From NCBI RefSeq assembly GCF_034928825.1, contig NZ_JAYFUL010000009.1, positions 1 to 64,000 of the forward strand: a DNA stretch of 64,000 nucleotides, in the 5' to 3' direction. A program made the translations under genes and the position numbers. The notes beneath the pieces were generated by a model. The model worked only from the letters and a program-made list of their open reading frames with translations, searched no databases and had not been told where the DNA came from. Of this stretch, positions 1 through 7,683 are shown piece by piece. The DNA is from Arcicella aquatica. Lineage in GTDB: Bacteria; Bacteroidota; Bacteroidia; Cytophagales; Spirosomataceae. Position 1 is the first letter of the stretch. Every line of letters starts with the position of its first letter.

Positions 1-114
1 GAAGTCTTTTACAGAAAAACAGACCCTTGGGATGTGTTACACTGTGGAGAGGATTCCAAAAATTTCAAACTATTAAAGAAATATATAACATCAATACTTA
101 TGGGTAATCAGTAG
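1..114 (+). CDS. C-terminal end of an unrecognised protein (cut by window edge)
   Basis: Frame 1 is open from the first base to a TAG at 112-114 and gives 37 residues beginning EVFYRKTDPWDVLHCGED and ending ILMGNQ. The composition is protein-like, with charged and aromatic residues mixed, but I do not recognise the family. The last codons lie inside the first copy of a 24-bp repeat (101-124), so the original end of the gene may have been replaced when the repeat arrived. Only a longer sequence to the left can show what the gene is. Confidence 0.35.
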   Translation, partial: EVFYRKTDPWDVLHCGEDSKNFKLLKKYITSILMGNQ

Positions 115-124
115 GACTTAAGTC
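101..124 (+). repeat. REP-like repeat, copy 1
   Basis: TGGGTAATCAGTAGGACTTA continues with AGTC and recurs at 231-254 with one difference. It contains the 12-bp palindrome GGACTTAAGTCC (113-124) and runs into a small hairpin, CCCTC (124-128) pairing with GAGGG (138-142). The form resembles REP-type extragenic palindromes. No transposase is visible beside it. Confidence 0.6.
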
Positions 125-230
125 CCTCGCTAGAGATGAGGGTTTCAACGCTTGGTTTTAAAGACTATTTATGTATATTTAAGCTAATTTAATCAATAAT
201 AACATTTCCATTTCAACTTTTTAAAAGATG

Positions 231-254
231 TGGGTAATCAATAGGACTTAAGTC
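231..254 (+). repeat. REP-like repeat, copy 2
   Basis: This matches 101-124 at 23 of 24 positions (A for G at the eleventh base), in the same orientation, 130 bp downstream. The palindromic core GACTTAAGTC is kept. It ends 17 bp before the stop codon of the decayed TonB-receptor fragment. Confidence 0.6.
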
Positions 255-271
255 ACGGGCTAATAGAAAAG

Positions 272-594
272 TTAGAATCTTATTTTTAATCCTCCATTGA
301 TTACAAATCCATCTACAGGCGCATAAATATCTCTAAACGTAGGATTGCTAATGGAACCTGTATAAATAGTATCAAACTGTTGAGCTACTAATGGAAATTG
401 TGTAGTATTTCCATTATAATGTTGCTTTACTTCGCTAACGTATAACTTATAAAAAGCTTGAAGTCATTATACGTCAAATTACATTTGCTTCTATTCCTTT
501 AGTATCGATAAAACCGTTTGGCTGTTGAAATTCATAAAAGTATAGTAGCATTTGGCACTATTTTAATGAATGTATTCATTACTTCTCTGTTACA
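272..594 (-). pseudogene. Decayed C-terminal fragment of a TonB-dependent receptor
   Basis: Reading the minus strand across three frames gives a receptor tail: QPNGFIDTKGIEANV, then LTYNDFKLFISYTLA, then VKQHYNGNTTQFPLV, ending GFVINGGLKIRF and a stop at 272-274. A terminal aromatic-rich strand ending in Phe is usual for outer-membrane beta barrels. Frame breaks lie near 475-480 and 431-436, each consistent with one missing base, with further disruption near 535-545 and 586. Nothing upstream survives, because the AraC-type gene ends at 599. It is a dead remnant of a longer siderophore-type receptor. Family is from motif memory, not a search. Confidence 0.7.
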
Positions 595-598
595 GGTT

Positions 599-1576
599 TT
601 ACTCTACCCCAATTTTATTGTATTTATTCTTGTATTCAACAGGACTAAGGCCTGTTATTTTTTTAAAGGTAGTTCTAAAAGCTTTTGTATCAGTATAACC
701 AACATCAAACATTACTTCATTAATATTTTTACGGCTACTTTCTATGCTTCTTTTGGCAGCCTCAATCTTAACCCTTTGGATATATTCCAGTACAGAATTA
801 TTAGTAGCCAATTTAAACCTTCGTTCAAAGCTTCTTCTTCCCATGGATACTTTCTCCGCTAATTCTTCTACCGTAAGTTTTTCTTCAATATTCTGTTCGA
901 TATACTCTTGCACTGTTCTGATAGCATCATCATTATGTCCTTTTTGTCCTTTGAACATCGCAAAGGATGATTGACTCGTACGGTCTATATCTATCGCAAA
1001 AAACTTTGAGGTAAGGATAGCTGTTTCACGGTCAGTATATTTTTCAATAAGATACAGCAATAAATTCCAGCAAGAATTTGCACCTCCGCTTGAATAAATA
1101 CCGTCTTCGTCCGTCACAATTTTGCCATCTTGCAAAATGACTGACGGAAACATATTTCTAAATTCCTCTGTAAAGCCCCAATGCGTAGAACACTTTTTAC
1201 CATCGACCAAGCCCGTAGCAGCTAATAAAAAAGCACCCACACAAAGCGAGGCTACCTCCGAGCCTTTTTGATGTTGTGAGATAATCCAATTTATCGTGTT
1301 TTTATTGGCCGAAATACCCTCGTGCATACTCCCTGCCATTGGAGGAATAATGATTAAGTCTGTCTCACTGACATCTTTCATGAGCAAGTCAGGATCAACC
1401 ATAAAAGGCCCATCAATTAATTTCATTTGTTTGCGTTGTCCTACTAGCTTAACGTCAAACAGTTTGTCTTTGCCCGAACCGATAAGAAACTGATTTACAG
1501 TTTCAAACATAAAGCGTGAGATAGCTATCACATGAATAGCAGCATGATCAGGAACTAAAATGGCGACTTTTTTCAT
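599..1576 (-). CDS. GlxA-type transcriptional regulator (DJ-1/PfpI domain plus AraC HTH)
   Basis: This 325-residue protein has two parts. Residues about 1-190 form a DJ-1/PfpI-like domain with the nucleophile-elbow cysteine in SLCVGAF (Cys112). Residues about 213-320 form an AraC-type double helix-turn-helix (LTVEELAEKVSMGRRSFERR, then VGYTDTKAFRTTFKKITGLSP). Such regulators usually sense a small metabolite and activate nearby genes. It is transcribed away from the SRPBCC/VOC run, with 122 bp between them, so it is the obvious candidate regulator of that run; this is inferred from position. A -7-like TATATTTG on the minus strand (1581-1588) sits very close to the start, so the leader would be extremely short. 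Its 3' end abuts a dead TonB-receptor fragment. Confidence 0.9.
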   Translation of the reverse strand: MKKVAILVPDHAAIHVIAISRFMFETVNQFLIGSGKDKLFDVKLVGQRKQMKLIDGPFMVDPDLLMKDVSETDLIIIPPMAGSMHEGISANKNTINWIISQHQKGSEVASLCVGAFLLAATGLVDGKKCSTHWGFTEEFRNMFPSVILQDGKIVTDEDGIYSSGGANSCWNLLLYLIEKYTDRETAILTSKFFAIDIDRTSQSSFAMFKGQKGHNDDAIRTVQEYIEQNIEEKLTVEELAEKVSMGRRSFERRFKLATNNSVLEYIQRVKIEAAKRSIESSRKNINEVMFDVGYTDTKAFRTTFKKITGLSPVEYKNKYNKIGVE

Positions 1577-1698
1577 AACACAAATATAGAAAAATAGTTT
1601 GTCGTAAATTACCCTTCATTTGTCGTTTTTGTATAGTTAATTTAGAAAAAGCTTTTGCACATTTGTGTCATCAATATTTCACATAAAAACCTAGTAAC

Positions 1699-2124
1699 AT
1701 GGAAAGTACAACAAAAGCAAAAATCACCGTAGAAGTTACCGTAAATGCTCCATTAGAAAAAGTGTGGACGGCATTTAATGACCCCAAGCACGTAATCAAT
1801 TGGTGTTTTGCTTCAGATGATTGGCATGCGCCAGCTGCTGAAAGTGATTTTAGAGAAGGAGGGAAAAGCAAAACCGTAATGGCTGCAAAAGATGGTAGCT
1901 TTTCTTTTGATTTTGAATGGATTTATACAAAAATCAAAGATTTGGAAACGGTAGAATATGCCTTGGGAGATGGCAGAGAAGTAAGTATACAATTTGAAGA
2001 AACAGCAGATGGTATAAAGGTAACAGAAACGTTTGACCCTGAAAGTGAAAATCCTGTAGAAATGCAAAAAGGTGGATGGCAAGCTATTCTTGATAATTTT
2101 AAAAAGTATGTTGAACAAAACTAA
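1699..2124 (+). CDS. SRPBCC (AHSA1-like) domain protein
   Basis: A 141-residue single-domain protein of the START/AHSA1 fold. It opens with the usual strand and helix (ITVEVTVNAPLEKVWTAFNDP), has the W-rich loop after the helix, and ends in a long C-terminal helix (KGGWQAILDNFKKYVEQ). The fold makes a hydrophobic ligand pocket; no catalytic residues are predicted and the ligand is unknown. It is the first gene of a co-directional run, and the next gene starts 11 bp after its stop. A role in binding or detoxifying a hydrophobic molecule is only a family-level guess. Confidence 0.88.
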   Translation: MESTTKAKITVEVTVNAPLEKVWTAFNDPKHVINWCFASDDWHAPAAESDFREGGKSKTVMAAKDGSFSFDFEWIYTKIKDLETVEYALGDGREVSIQFEETADGIKVTETFDPESENPVEMQKGGWQAILDNFKKYVEQN

Positions 2125-2135
2125 CTAGCAAAATA

Positions 2136-2975
2136 ATGTACACAGACGCTCTTATTTCATGCTTATGGTTTGACGGACAAGCTAAATCTGCTGCTACCTT
2201 TTATAGTTCAATTTTTAAAAGTAGCAAAATCACGGCTGAAAATCCGATGGTGGTAACTTTTGAATTGAATGGAACAAAATTCATGGGATTGAATGGTGGA
2301 CCAATGTTTAAGATTAACCCTTCTATTTCATTTTTTGTAACTTGTACGACTATCGAAGAAGTAGACGAAGTATGGAATAAATTGATAGAAGGAGGCAAAG
2401 CCTTGATGCCTATTGATACTTATCCTTGGAGTAAACGATATGGCTGGTTGCAAGACCAATTTGGCGTAACATGGCAAGTGAGTATAGGTAATGAAGGACA
2501 AACTGAGCAAATAATAAGACCATCGTTTTTATTTACGAATAAACAATTTGGTAAAGCCGAAGAAGCTATTAAGTTTTATACATCAGTTTTTGAAGGTAGC
2601 ACGATTGACCTACTCTTGCCTTATGGACAGGAAGATGCGAATGCAGGAAAAGTATTGTATTCGGAGTTTACCATCGGGAAAAGCCCGATGATTGCGATGG
2701 ATGGTCCGGGCGATCATCAATATGCCTTTAATGAAGGCGTATCCTTGGTAATTAACTGTGATACACAAAGTGAAATTGATTACTATTGGAATAACCTTAC
2801 TAAAGGAGGAGAAGAAAGCATGTGTGGTTGGTTGAAAGACCAGTTCGGGGTGTCGTGGCAAGTAGTGCCTTCAATGATTGGGAAATTGGTGAGTGACCCC
2901 GAAAAAGGACAAAGAGTAATGCAAGAAGTGTTCAAAATGCGAAAACTTGATATTGATGTGTTATTAAATGCTTGA
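2136..2975 (+). CDS. Tandem-domain VOC (PhnB-like) protein
   Basis: These 279 residues hold two PhnB-like vicinal-oxygen-chelate domains, about 1-120 and 125-245. Each begins with an FDGQAKSAATFYSSIF-like or NKQFGKAEEAIKFYTSVF-like helix and ends with the pattern WLQDQFGVTWQV or WLKDQFGVSWQV. The family is related to glyoxalase and bleomycin-resistance folds. Proteins of this subgroup are often labelled 3-demethylubiquinone methyltransferase-like, but no methyltransferase motif is present, so enzymatic activity is unproven. A C-terminal tail of about 35 residues (DPEKGQRVMQEVFKM) is typical. It sits 11 bp after the SRPBCC gene. Confidence 0.9.
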   Translation: MYTDALISCLWFDGQAKSAATFYSSIFKSSKITAENPMVVTFELNGTKFMGLNGGPMFKINPSISFFVTCTTIEEVDEVWNKLIEGGKALMPIDTYPWSKRYGWLQDQFGVTWQVSIGNEGQTEQIIRPSFLFTNKQFGKAEEAIKFYTSVFEGSTIDLLLPYGQEDANAGKVLYSEFTIGKSPMIAMDGPGDHQYAFNEGVSLVINCDTQSEIDYYWNNLTKGGEESMCGWLKDQFGVSWQVVPSMIGKLVSDPEKGQRVMQEVFKMRKLDIDVLLNA

Positions 2976-3055
2976 TATGTAGGTGATTATGTTGTGTTTT
3001 GAGCTGTTTGTTATTATATTAGCACACCTTCCATTTTTTAAATGAAGTATCTTAA

Positions 3056-3466
3056 ATGTCAACGATTAGTGTTTATTTAAGTTTTAACGGTAATTGTAGG
3101 GAAGCAATGACTTTTTATCAGCGATGTTTGGGTGGAGAACTTTTTTTTCAAACATTAGGAGAACACCCCAACGCTGAAAAAATGCCCGATCGCATGAAGG
3201 CCTGTATTCTGCATGGCACGCTTACCAGAAATGGATTAGTTATTATGGGGTCTGATATGTTGGGTGAAGAAGGATTAAAAAAAGGCAATGCTGTCTCCTT
3301 AATGTTGCATTGTGATAGTGAAACAGAAATGAAGGAATGTTATCAAAAGCTCTCTCTTGGAGGCGCACAAACTTACCCCATCGCCCAAAGTTTTTGGGGG
3401 ACATTATTTGGGGATTTAACCGATAAGTTTGGTAATCAATGGTTATTACATTACAGAAAGAACTAA
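3056..3466 (+). CDS. VOC family (PhnB-like) protein
   Basis: This single-domain 136-residue PhnB-like protein starts STISVYLSFNGNCREAMTFYQRCLGGELFF and ends with FGDLTDKFGNQWLLHY, both hallmarks of the family. It is half the length of its upstream neighbour, from which it is separated by 80 bp. Ligand and reaction are unknown. Together with the preceding gene it gives three PhnB-type domains in one transcription unit. Confidence 0.9.
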   Translation: MSTISVYLSFNGNCREAMTFYQRCLGGELFFQTLGEHPNAEKMPDRMKACILHGTLTRNGLVIMGSDMLGEEGLKKGNAVSLMLHCDSETEMKECYQKLSLGGAQTYPIAQSFWGTLFGDLTDKFGNQWLLHYRKN

Positions 3467-3486
3467 CAATTAAACATACTATTATT

Positions 3487-3858
3487 ATGAAAAGCACAAA
3501 AATTACCTTTTGGATTAGTACAGCAGTAATATTCTTGTTTTTTGGTGTGATGCCTGCTTTGACTGGCCACACTGAAATGGCAAAAGAAAGCATAAAGCAT
3601 TTAGGGTATCCACAATACTTCGGAGTGGCCTTGAATATCTTTAAAATAGTGGGTTCGTTGGCATTAGTTATCCCTCAGGTTCCTAAGATACTTAAAGAAT
3701 GGGCTTATGCAGGATTTGTATTCGACATTATTTTTGCTACTATTAGCTTATGGGCTGTTGATGGCTTTAGTGCCATGCTTTTGATGCCAGTCGTAGTATT
3801 AGCTGTATTATTAGTGTCATATTTCAGCTACCATAAATTACAAAGTCCACAACTTTAA
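3487..3858 (+). CDS. DoxX-like membrane protein
   Basis: I start at the ATG at 3487 (MKSTKITFWIST), since the longer reading overlaps the preceding gene and adds charged residues before a membrane helix. The 123-residue product has four hydrophobic segments (about 5-22, 45-62, 70-88, 95-115) and the DoxX-like pattern HLGYPQYFGVALNIFKIVG. Members are small inner-membrane proteins, some tied to thiol or oxidative stress, but function here is unknown. It lies 20 bp after the VOC gene and 11 bp before the next gene. Confidence 0.85.
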   Translation: MKSTKITFWISTAVIFLFFGVMPALTGHTEMAKESIKHLGYPQYFGVALNIFKIVGSLALVIPQVPKILKEWAYAGFVFDIIFATISLWAVDGFSAMLLMPVVVLAVLLVSYFSYHKLQSPQL

Positions 3859-3869
3859 TAGATAGCCCC

Positions 3870-4406
3870 ATGAGCATATTGTTTATTATTCTGTATATCA
3901 TTTTTGGATTCATCGCTTTAGTGTTGATTATAGGCTTATTCACTAAAAAGGGTTATGCAATAAGTAGATCCATTGTTATTAATAGACCCGTCGACGAAGT
4001 ATTTTATTACTTAAGGCATATCAAAAACCAAGACTATTTTAGTAAATGGGTAATGACAGACCCTAATATGAAAAAAACTTTTATAGGCACAGATGGAACC
4101 TTGGGTTTTATTTATGCTTGGGAAGGCAATAAAAAAGCTGGCATGGGTGAACAGGAAATAACGGGTATTGAGGAAAACAAAAGTTTGGATATAGAAGTAC
4201 GCTTTAAGAAGCCATTTGAAGCTACTGCTAATACGCCCTTCGTCACAGAAGCTATTACTGCTAATGAAACAAGAGTAACATGGGGAGCGAGTAGCGGAAT
4301 GAAATATCCTATGAATATTTTTTTATTAATAGGTATCGAAAAGAACCTAGAGAAAGATATTGACATAAGTCTTGGTAACTTAAAAAGGATTCTTGAAAGT
4401 AAATAA
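3870..4406 (+). CDS. Membrane-anchored SRPBCC family protein
   Basis: The 178-residue protein begins with a hydrophobic helix (LFIILYIIFGFIALVLIIGLF, residues about 4-24) and continues as a polyketide-cyclase/SRPBCC domain (SIVINRPVDEVFYYLRHIKNQDYFSKW). The domain should face the cytoplasm or periplasm next to the membrane; topology cannot be settled here. It is the second SRPBCC protein in the run, and lies 8 bp before a DUF1801 gene. Ligand unknown. Confidence 0.85.
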   Translation: MSILFIILYIIFGFIALVLIIGLFTKKGYAISRSIVINRPVDEVFYYLRHIKNQDYFSKWVMTDPNMKKTFIGTDGTLGFIYAWEGNKKAGMGEQEITGIEENKSLDIEVRFKKPFEATANTPFVTEAITANETRVTWGASSGMKYPMNIFLLIGIEKNLEKDIDISLGNLKRILESK

Positions 4407-4414
4407 AATCATCC

Positions 4415-4777
4415 ATGAAAGCCGTAAACAACATTGATGAATACATTGCGGATTTCCCTGAAGAAACCCAAGTACTTTTGAGGGAAATCCGACAAACAAT
4501 CAGCATGGCTGCTCCTGAGGCGACAGAAAAAATTAGTTATGCCATGCCTACTTTTTATTTAAAAGGAAACGTAGTGCATTTTGCAGGTTATAAAAATCAC
4601 ATAGGGTTTTATCCAGCATCCTCTGGCATTCGCAATTTTCAAGAAGAAATTGCTGGTTATAAAAGCTCAAAAGGAGCAGTGCAGTTTCCACTTGACCAAC
4701 CTTTGCCTAATGACTTGATTACTAAAATCGTTCAGTTCAGAGTACAAGAGAATCTGGAAAAAGCGGCTAAGAAATGA
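4415..4777 (+). CDS. DUF1801 / YdhG-like protein
   Basis: A 120-residue YdhG-type DUF1801 domain: NNIDEYIADFPEETQVLLREIRQ at the start, the KISYAMPTFYLKGN core, and HIGFYPASSGI in the middle. Homologues have been called intracellular iron chaperones by similarity to frataxin-like folds; evidence for that role is thin. It is tightly linked (8 bp) to the membrane SRPBCC gene. A second DUF1801 gene follows after 78 bp. Confidence 0.87.
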   Translation: MKAVNNIDEYIADFPEETQVLLREIRQTISMAAPEATEKISYAMPTFYLKGNVVHFAGYKNHIGFYPASSGIRNFQEEIAGYKSSKGAVQFPLDQPLPNDLITKIVQFRVQENLEKAAKK

Positions 4778-4855
4778 GCTTACAGGTTTGTCATAGACAA
4801 CACAATCTATTACGAAATGCCTTACGTAAACAAGGACTAAACTTTAAGCAAGACG

Positions 4856-5269
4856 ATGGCAAAAAAAACTAAGCTTTCAGAGGCTGAACTAGTAATAGCA
4901 TATTTTGAGGCACTTGAGCATCCTTTAAAAGAAGTTGTTCAACGATTGAGAACAATCGTTTTGTCGACTGACAAGGAAATTGCTGAACAAATAAAATGGA
5001 ACTCACCAAGCTTTTATTATTCTGGGAAAATGCAACCGTTTGACCCTAAGGAATATAAAAGAGATATCGTGGTGTTTAACCTGCATAAAAATGATAGCGT
5101 ATTATTAGTATTTCCAACGGGTTCAACGATTAATGACTCATCAGGATTGCTGGAAGGAAAGTTTGCTGATACTAGGAAAATTGCTAAATTCACAACAATA
5201 GAGGAAGTGAAAACAAAAGAAAACGCTTTGAAAACAGTAATAAAAGCGTGGCTAAACCAAATTGATTAA
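4856..5269 (+). CDS. DUF1801 domain protein
   Basis: This 137-residue protein carries a more divergent DUF1801 domain. Visible markers are EALEHPLKEVVQRLRTIVLSTD, EQIKWNSPSFYYSGKMQPF and KRDIVVFNLHKND. It differs enough from the gene before it to be an old paralogue rather than a recent duplication. The function is unknown. The following small gene begins 16 bp after its stop. Confidence 0.85.
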   Translation: MAKKTKLSEAELVIAYFEALEHPLKEVVQRLRTIVLSTDKEIAEQIKWNSPSFYYSGKMQPFDPKEYKRDIVVFNLHKNDSVLLVFPTGSTINDSSGLLEGKFADTRKIAKFTTIEEVKTKENALKTVIKAWLNQID

Positions 5270-5285
5270 TAAACTTTTATTAAGG

Positions 5286-5507
5286 ATGACCTACGTTTCA
5301 ATAGAAATATTCAAAACCAGTGTGAGCAATCAGCGAGCATCAGAGGAGATATTAAACTTATTGAAAATATCATTTCCTCATCTGAAAATGAATTTTGACC
5401 TTGACGATTGTGACAAGATTTTAAGGATTCAAGGACATAGTTTTTGTTCAACCAACATCATAGAGATATTAAGCAATATGGGGCATCACTGCGAGCGTAT
5501 TGAATAA
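5286..5507 (+). CDS. Small hypothetical protein, possible ferredoxin-like fold
   Basis: I choose the ATG at 5286 because an upstream in-frame start would overlap the preceding gene. The 73-residue product (MTYVSIEIFKTSVSNQ...) has an alternation of strand, helix, strand, strand, helix, strand that recalls a heavy-metal-associated-like fold, with Cys residues at DDCDK, SFCS and HHCE, but no CxxC metal site. I do not recognise a named family. It is the last gene of the run; a strong terminator follows 26 bp downstream. Confidence 0.65.
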   Translation: MTYVSIEIFKTSVSNQRASEEILNLLKISFPHLKMNFDLDDCDKILRIQGHSFCSTNIIEILSNMGHHCERIE

Positions 5508-5532
5508 ACTTTATGAACGATGATTACCTCTG

Positions 5533-5569
5533 AGCTGTTACTCATATTAATTGAGTAATAGCTTTTTTT
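5533..5569 (+). terminator. Rho-independent terminator of the SRPBCC/VOC/DUF1801 run
   Basis: AGCTGTTACTCA (5533-5544) pairs with TGAGTAATAGCT (5552-5563) with one mismatch around a 7-nt loop, followed by a run of seven T. It closes the transcription unit that begins at 1699. Confidence 0.85.
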
Positions 5570-5598
5570 GTTAAATGAATAGGTGAAGAGTGATTGAC

Positions 5599-5672
5599 TG
5601 ATTGAGTGAATTAGTGATTGAGTGATTTTTTAAATTAATGCGCTAGATTAAAATCACTAATTCACTCAATCA
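5599..5672. repeat. Hairpin repeat of the GATTGAGTGA family, copy A
   Basis: A perfect 21-bp inverted repeat: TGATTGAGTGAATTAGTGAT plus T (5599-5619) matches the reverse complement at 5652-5672, with a 32-nt loop. Related hairpin sequence occurs at 12144-12230 and a diverged version at 60348-60384. It lies between two same-strand transcription units, upstream of phzF-like. Confidence 0.8.
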
Positions 5673-5702
5673 CAAATCACAATTTATTAAATTAACTGCA
5701 AA

Positions 5703-6491
5703 ATGAAACTTGAATTATATCAAATAGATGCCTTTACAGATCATATCTTTGGTGGAAATCCTGCTTGTGTTGTTCCTCTAAATAATTGGTTAAGCGACGA
5801 GACACTTTTGCAAATAGCGAAAGAGAATGCCGTAGCAGAAACAGCTTTTTTTATCAGTATGGGAGATAGGATTCATCTACGTTGGTTTACGCCCGAAATT
5901 GAAATGGATTTATGCGGACATGCTACTTTAGCCACTGCTCATGTTTTGAAAACAATACTGAACTATCCTAATGAAAACATTGTCTTTGATACACTAAGTG
6001 GTGAGTTAATTGTTACAAGCCATGATGATATTTACACCTTAGATTTTCCGTCCAGAAAGCCCGTACCCGCTGTATTACCTGACATTATTCAACAATCCAT
6101 CAGCATTCAGCCTTTGTATGTGTTAAAAGCAAGAGACTACATATTGGTGTATGAATCAGAACAATCAATCAAAGATATGGTGATTGATAGGCAAATTTTT
6201 GATACGATTAACCTAGACCCTGGTGGGGTAATTGTTACGGCTAAAGGCACTAATGCCGATTTTGTATCAAGATATTTTACATCGCAATCTTCTATTTTAG
6301 AAGACCCAGTTACAGGGTCAGCACATTGTTCATTAATACCCTATTGGAGCGAGCAACTTAATAAAAAAGAGATGAAAGCACTACAGCTTTCTGAAAGACA
6401 AGGCACCTTGTATTGCGAAGATAAAGGTGATAGAGTATTGATTAGTGGCAAAGCAAAAACCTATTCAATAGGAGTATGTTGGATTGAATAA
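5703..6491 (+). CDS. PhzF family isomerase/epimerase
   Basis: The 262-residue protein is a typical PhzF fold member. The N-terminal half shows DAFTDHIFGGNPACVV and the catalytic glutamate in NAVAETAFF; the second half shows the substrate-binding EDPVTGSAHCSL. PhzF relatives isomerise or epimerise small acidic substrates in the cytoplasm; only the phenazine-pathway enzyme has a firmly known substrate. No phenazine genes are nearby, so that pathway is not implied. It precedes an oxidoreductase gene by 43 bp and may share its transcript. Confidence 0.92.
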   Translation: MKLELYQIDAFTDHIFGGNPACVVPLNNWLSDETLLQIAKENAVAETAFFISMGDRIHLRWFTPEIEMDLCGHATLATAHVLKTILNYPNENIVFDTLSGELIVTSHDDIYTLDFPSRKPVPAVLPDIIQQSISIQPLYVLKARDYILVYESEQSIKDMVIDRQIFDTINLDPGGVIVTAKGTNADFVSRYFTSQSSILEDPVTGSAHCSLIPYWSEQLNKKEMKALQLSERQGTLYCEDKGDRVLISGKAKTYSIGVCWIE

Positions 6492-6534
6492 TAGGGCGGA
6501 TAAAAATTTATTATACTGAAAATATTGGTCTTAC

Positions 6535-7548
6535 ATGATGAAAGCAATTGTTTTAAAAGATTTTGGGAGTATTGATAATTTTGAATTGGCTGAAGTTGAT
6601 ACACCAATAGTTACTCCAAATGATATTCTAGTAAAGATTAAGGCTACAGCATTTAATCCAATTGATTATCAGATGCGTCAAGGGGCTACTGAAAGTAAAT
6701 TACTGAAATCTCCTATTCTTGGTCGTGAATTATCAGGAATTGTTAGCCAAATAGGCGAGCAAGTCACTGGATTTACTATTGGGGATCGTGTAACTGCTTA
6801 TGTTGGCAGTTTAGCTTCAAATGGTACTTATGCCGAGTTTATCAGTATTCCTCAGCAACTAGTTGCTAAAACTCCCACTTCATTGTCATTTGCTCAAGCA
6901 ACTGCCCTGCCAATGGTAAGTATGACAGCCATGCAATGTTTTCAACGAGCAAATATTCCCAAAGAAAAACCTGTTTTCATCAGTGGGGGTGCGGGTGGAG
7001 TAGGTACGCTATTGATAAAACTTCTTTTAGTAAATGGGAATAACGAATTGATTACAACCGCAGGTAATGAAGATAGTAAAAACCAATTAATTTCATTGGG
7101 ATTGAACCCTGATAATATTATCAATTATCATGAACCAGACTTTTTTGAAAAGATACAATCAAAGTGCACTAATGGTAAATTTGAGTATTGTATTGATTTA
7201 GTAGGAGGCAAAATGTCAGAAGTATGTGCCAATCTTTTGCAAGTTCATGGAGTATACGTTGATGTAACATTTTTGGCTACTGAACAGGCCAGAGAAACAT
7301 TATTTGACAAAGCCACCATCATCATTAATGTTGCTAATTTTGCGTATAGCTTAACAGGAAATAGCAATGATACGGCATTTTATGGTAGCGCATTAAATGA
7401 AATTTTTAATAAAATAAACGATAGCATTATTTCACCCATAGATATTAATATCATAGGCAATTTGAGTGTAGAAACTGTTCAAAAAGCGCATCTGATGATG
7501 GAGAGGAATGAAACCAGAGGAAAGAAATTAGTAATGATTAATGATTAG
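6535..7548 (+). CDS. Zinc-free MDR alcohol dehydrogenase / quinone oxidoreductase-like
   Basis: This 337-residue medium-chain reductase has the N-terminal GroES-like domain (about 1-120, NPIDYQMRQG, GRELSGIVSQIGEQV) and a Rossmann domain with the nucleotide loop GGAGGVGTLLIKLL. Zinc-binding cysteines expected in true alcohol dehydrogenases are not visible, so an NADPH-dependent quinone or enone reductase is more likely. Two ATG codons stand in tandem at 6535 and 6538; either may be used. It ends before a stem-loop and a convergent gene. Confidence 0.88.
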   Translation: MMKAIVLKDFGSIDNFELAEVDTPIVTPNDILVKIKATAFNPIDYQMRQGATESKLLKSPILGRELSGIVSQIGEQVTGFTIGDRVTAYVGSLASNGTYAEFISIPQQLVAKTPTSLSFAQATALPMVSMTAMQCFQRANIPKEKPVFISGGAGGVGTLLIKLLLVNGNNELITTAGNEDSKNQLISLGLNPDNIINYHEPDFFEKIQSKCTNGKFEYCIDLVGGKMSEVCANLLQVHGVYVDVTFLATEQARETLFDKATIIINVANFAYSLTGNSNDTAFYGSALNEIFNKINDSIISPIDINIIGNLSVETVQKAHLMMERNETRGKKLVMIND

Positions 7549-7618
7549 AATACTCAATCAGCAACAATAAAAAGCATATTAAAGAGGTTGTCAAATTTAG
7601 GTGATTTGAGTCAAGAAT

Positions 7619-7647
7619 CTCCGCAAGCGTTTTAAACGCTTGTGGAG
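7619..7647. terminator. Palindromic stem-loop between convergent genes
   Basis: CTCCGCAAGCGTTT (7619-7632) and AAACGCTTGTGGAG (7634-7647) form an almost perfect palindrome. It lies between the oxidoreductase (plus) and AMP nucleosidase (minus), where it could stop transcription from both sides. A T-tract is weak, so a REP-like role is also possible. Confidence 0.5.
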
Positions 7648-7683
7648 GTAATTTTCCTGTATCAACAGCAAAAACTCTAACCT

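Noticed and set aside
518..862. Open frame of 114 codons on the plus strand
   Set aside because: It lies antisense to the AraC-type gene and the TonB-receptor remnant and has no family features.
4774..4872. 32-codon frame between the two DUF1801 genes
   Set aside because: It overlaps both neighbours, with no recognisable content.
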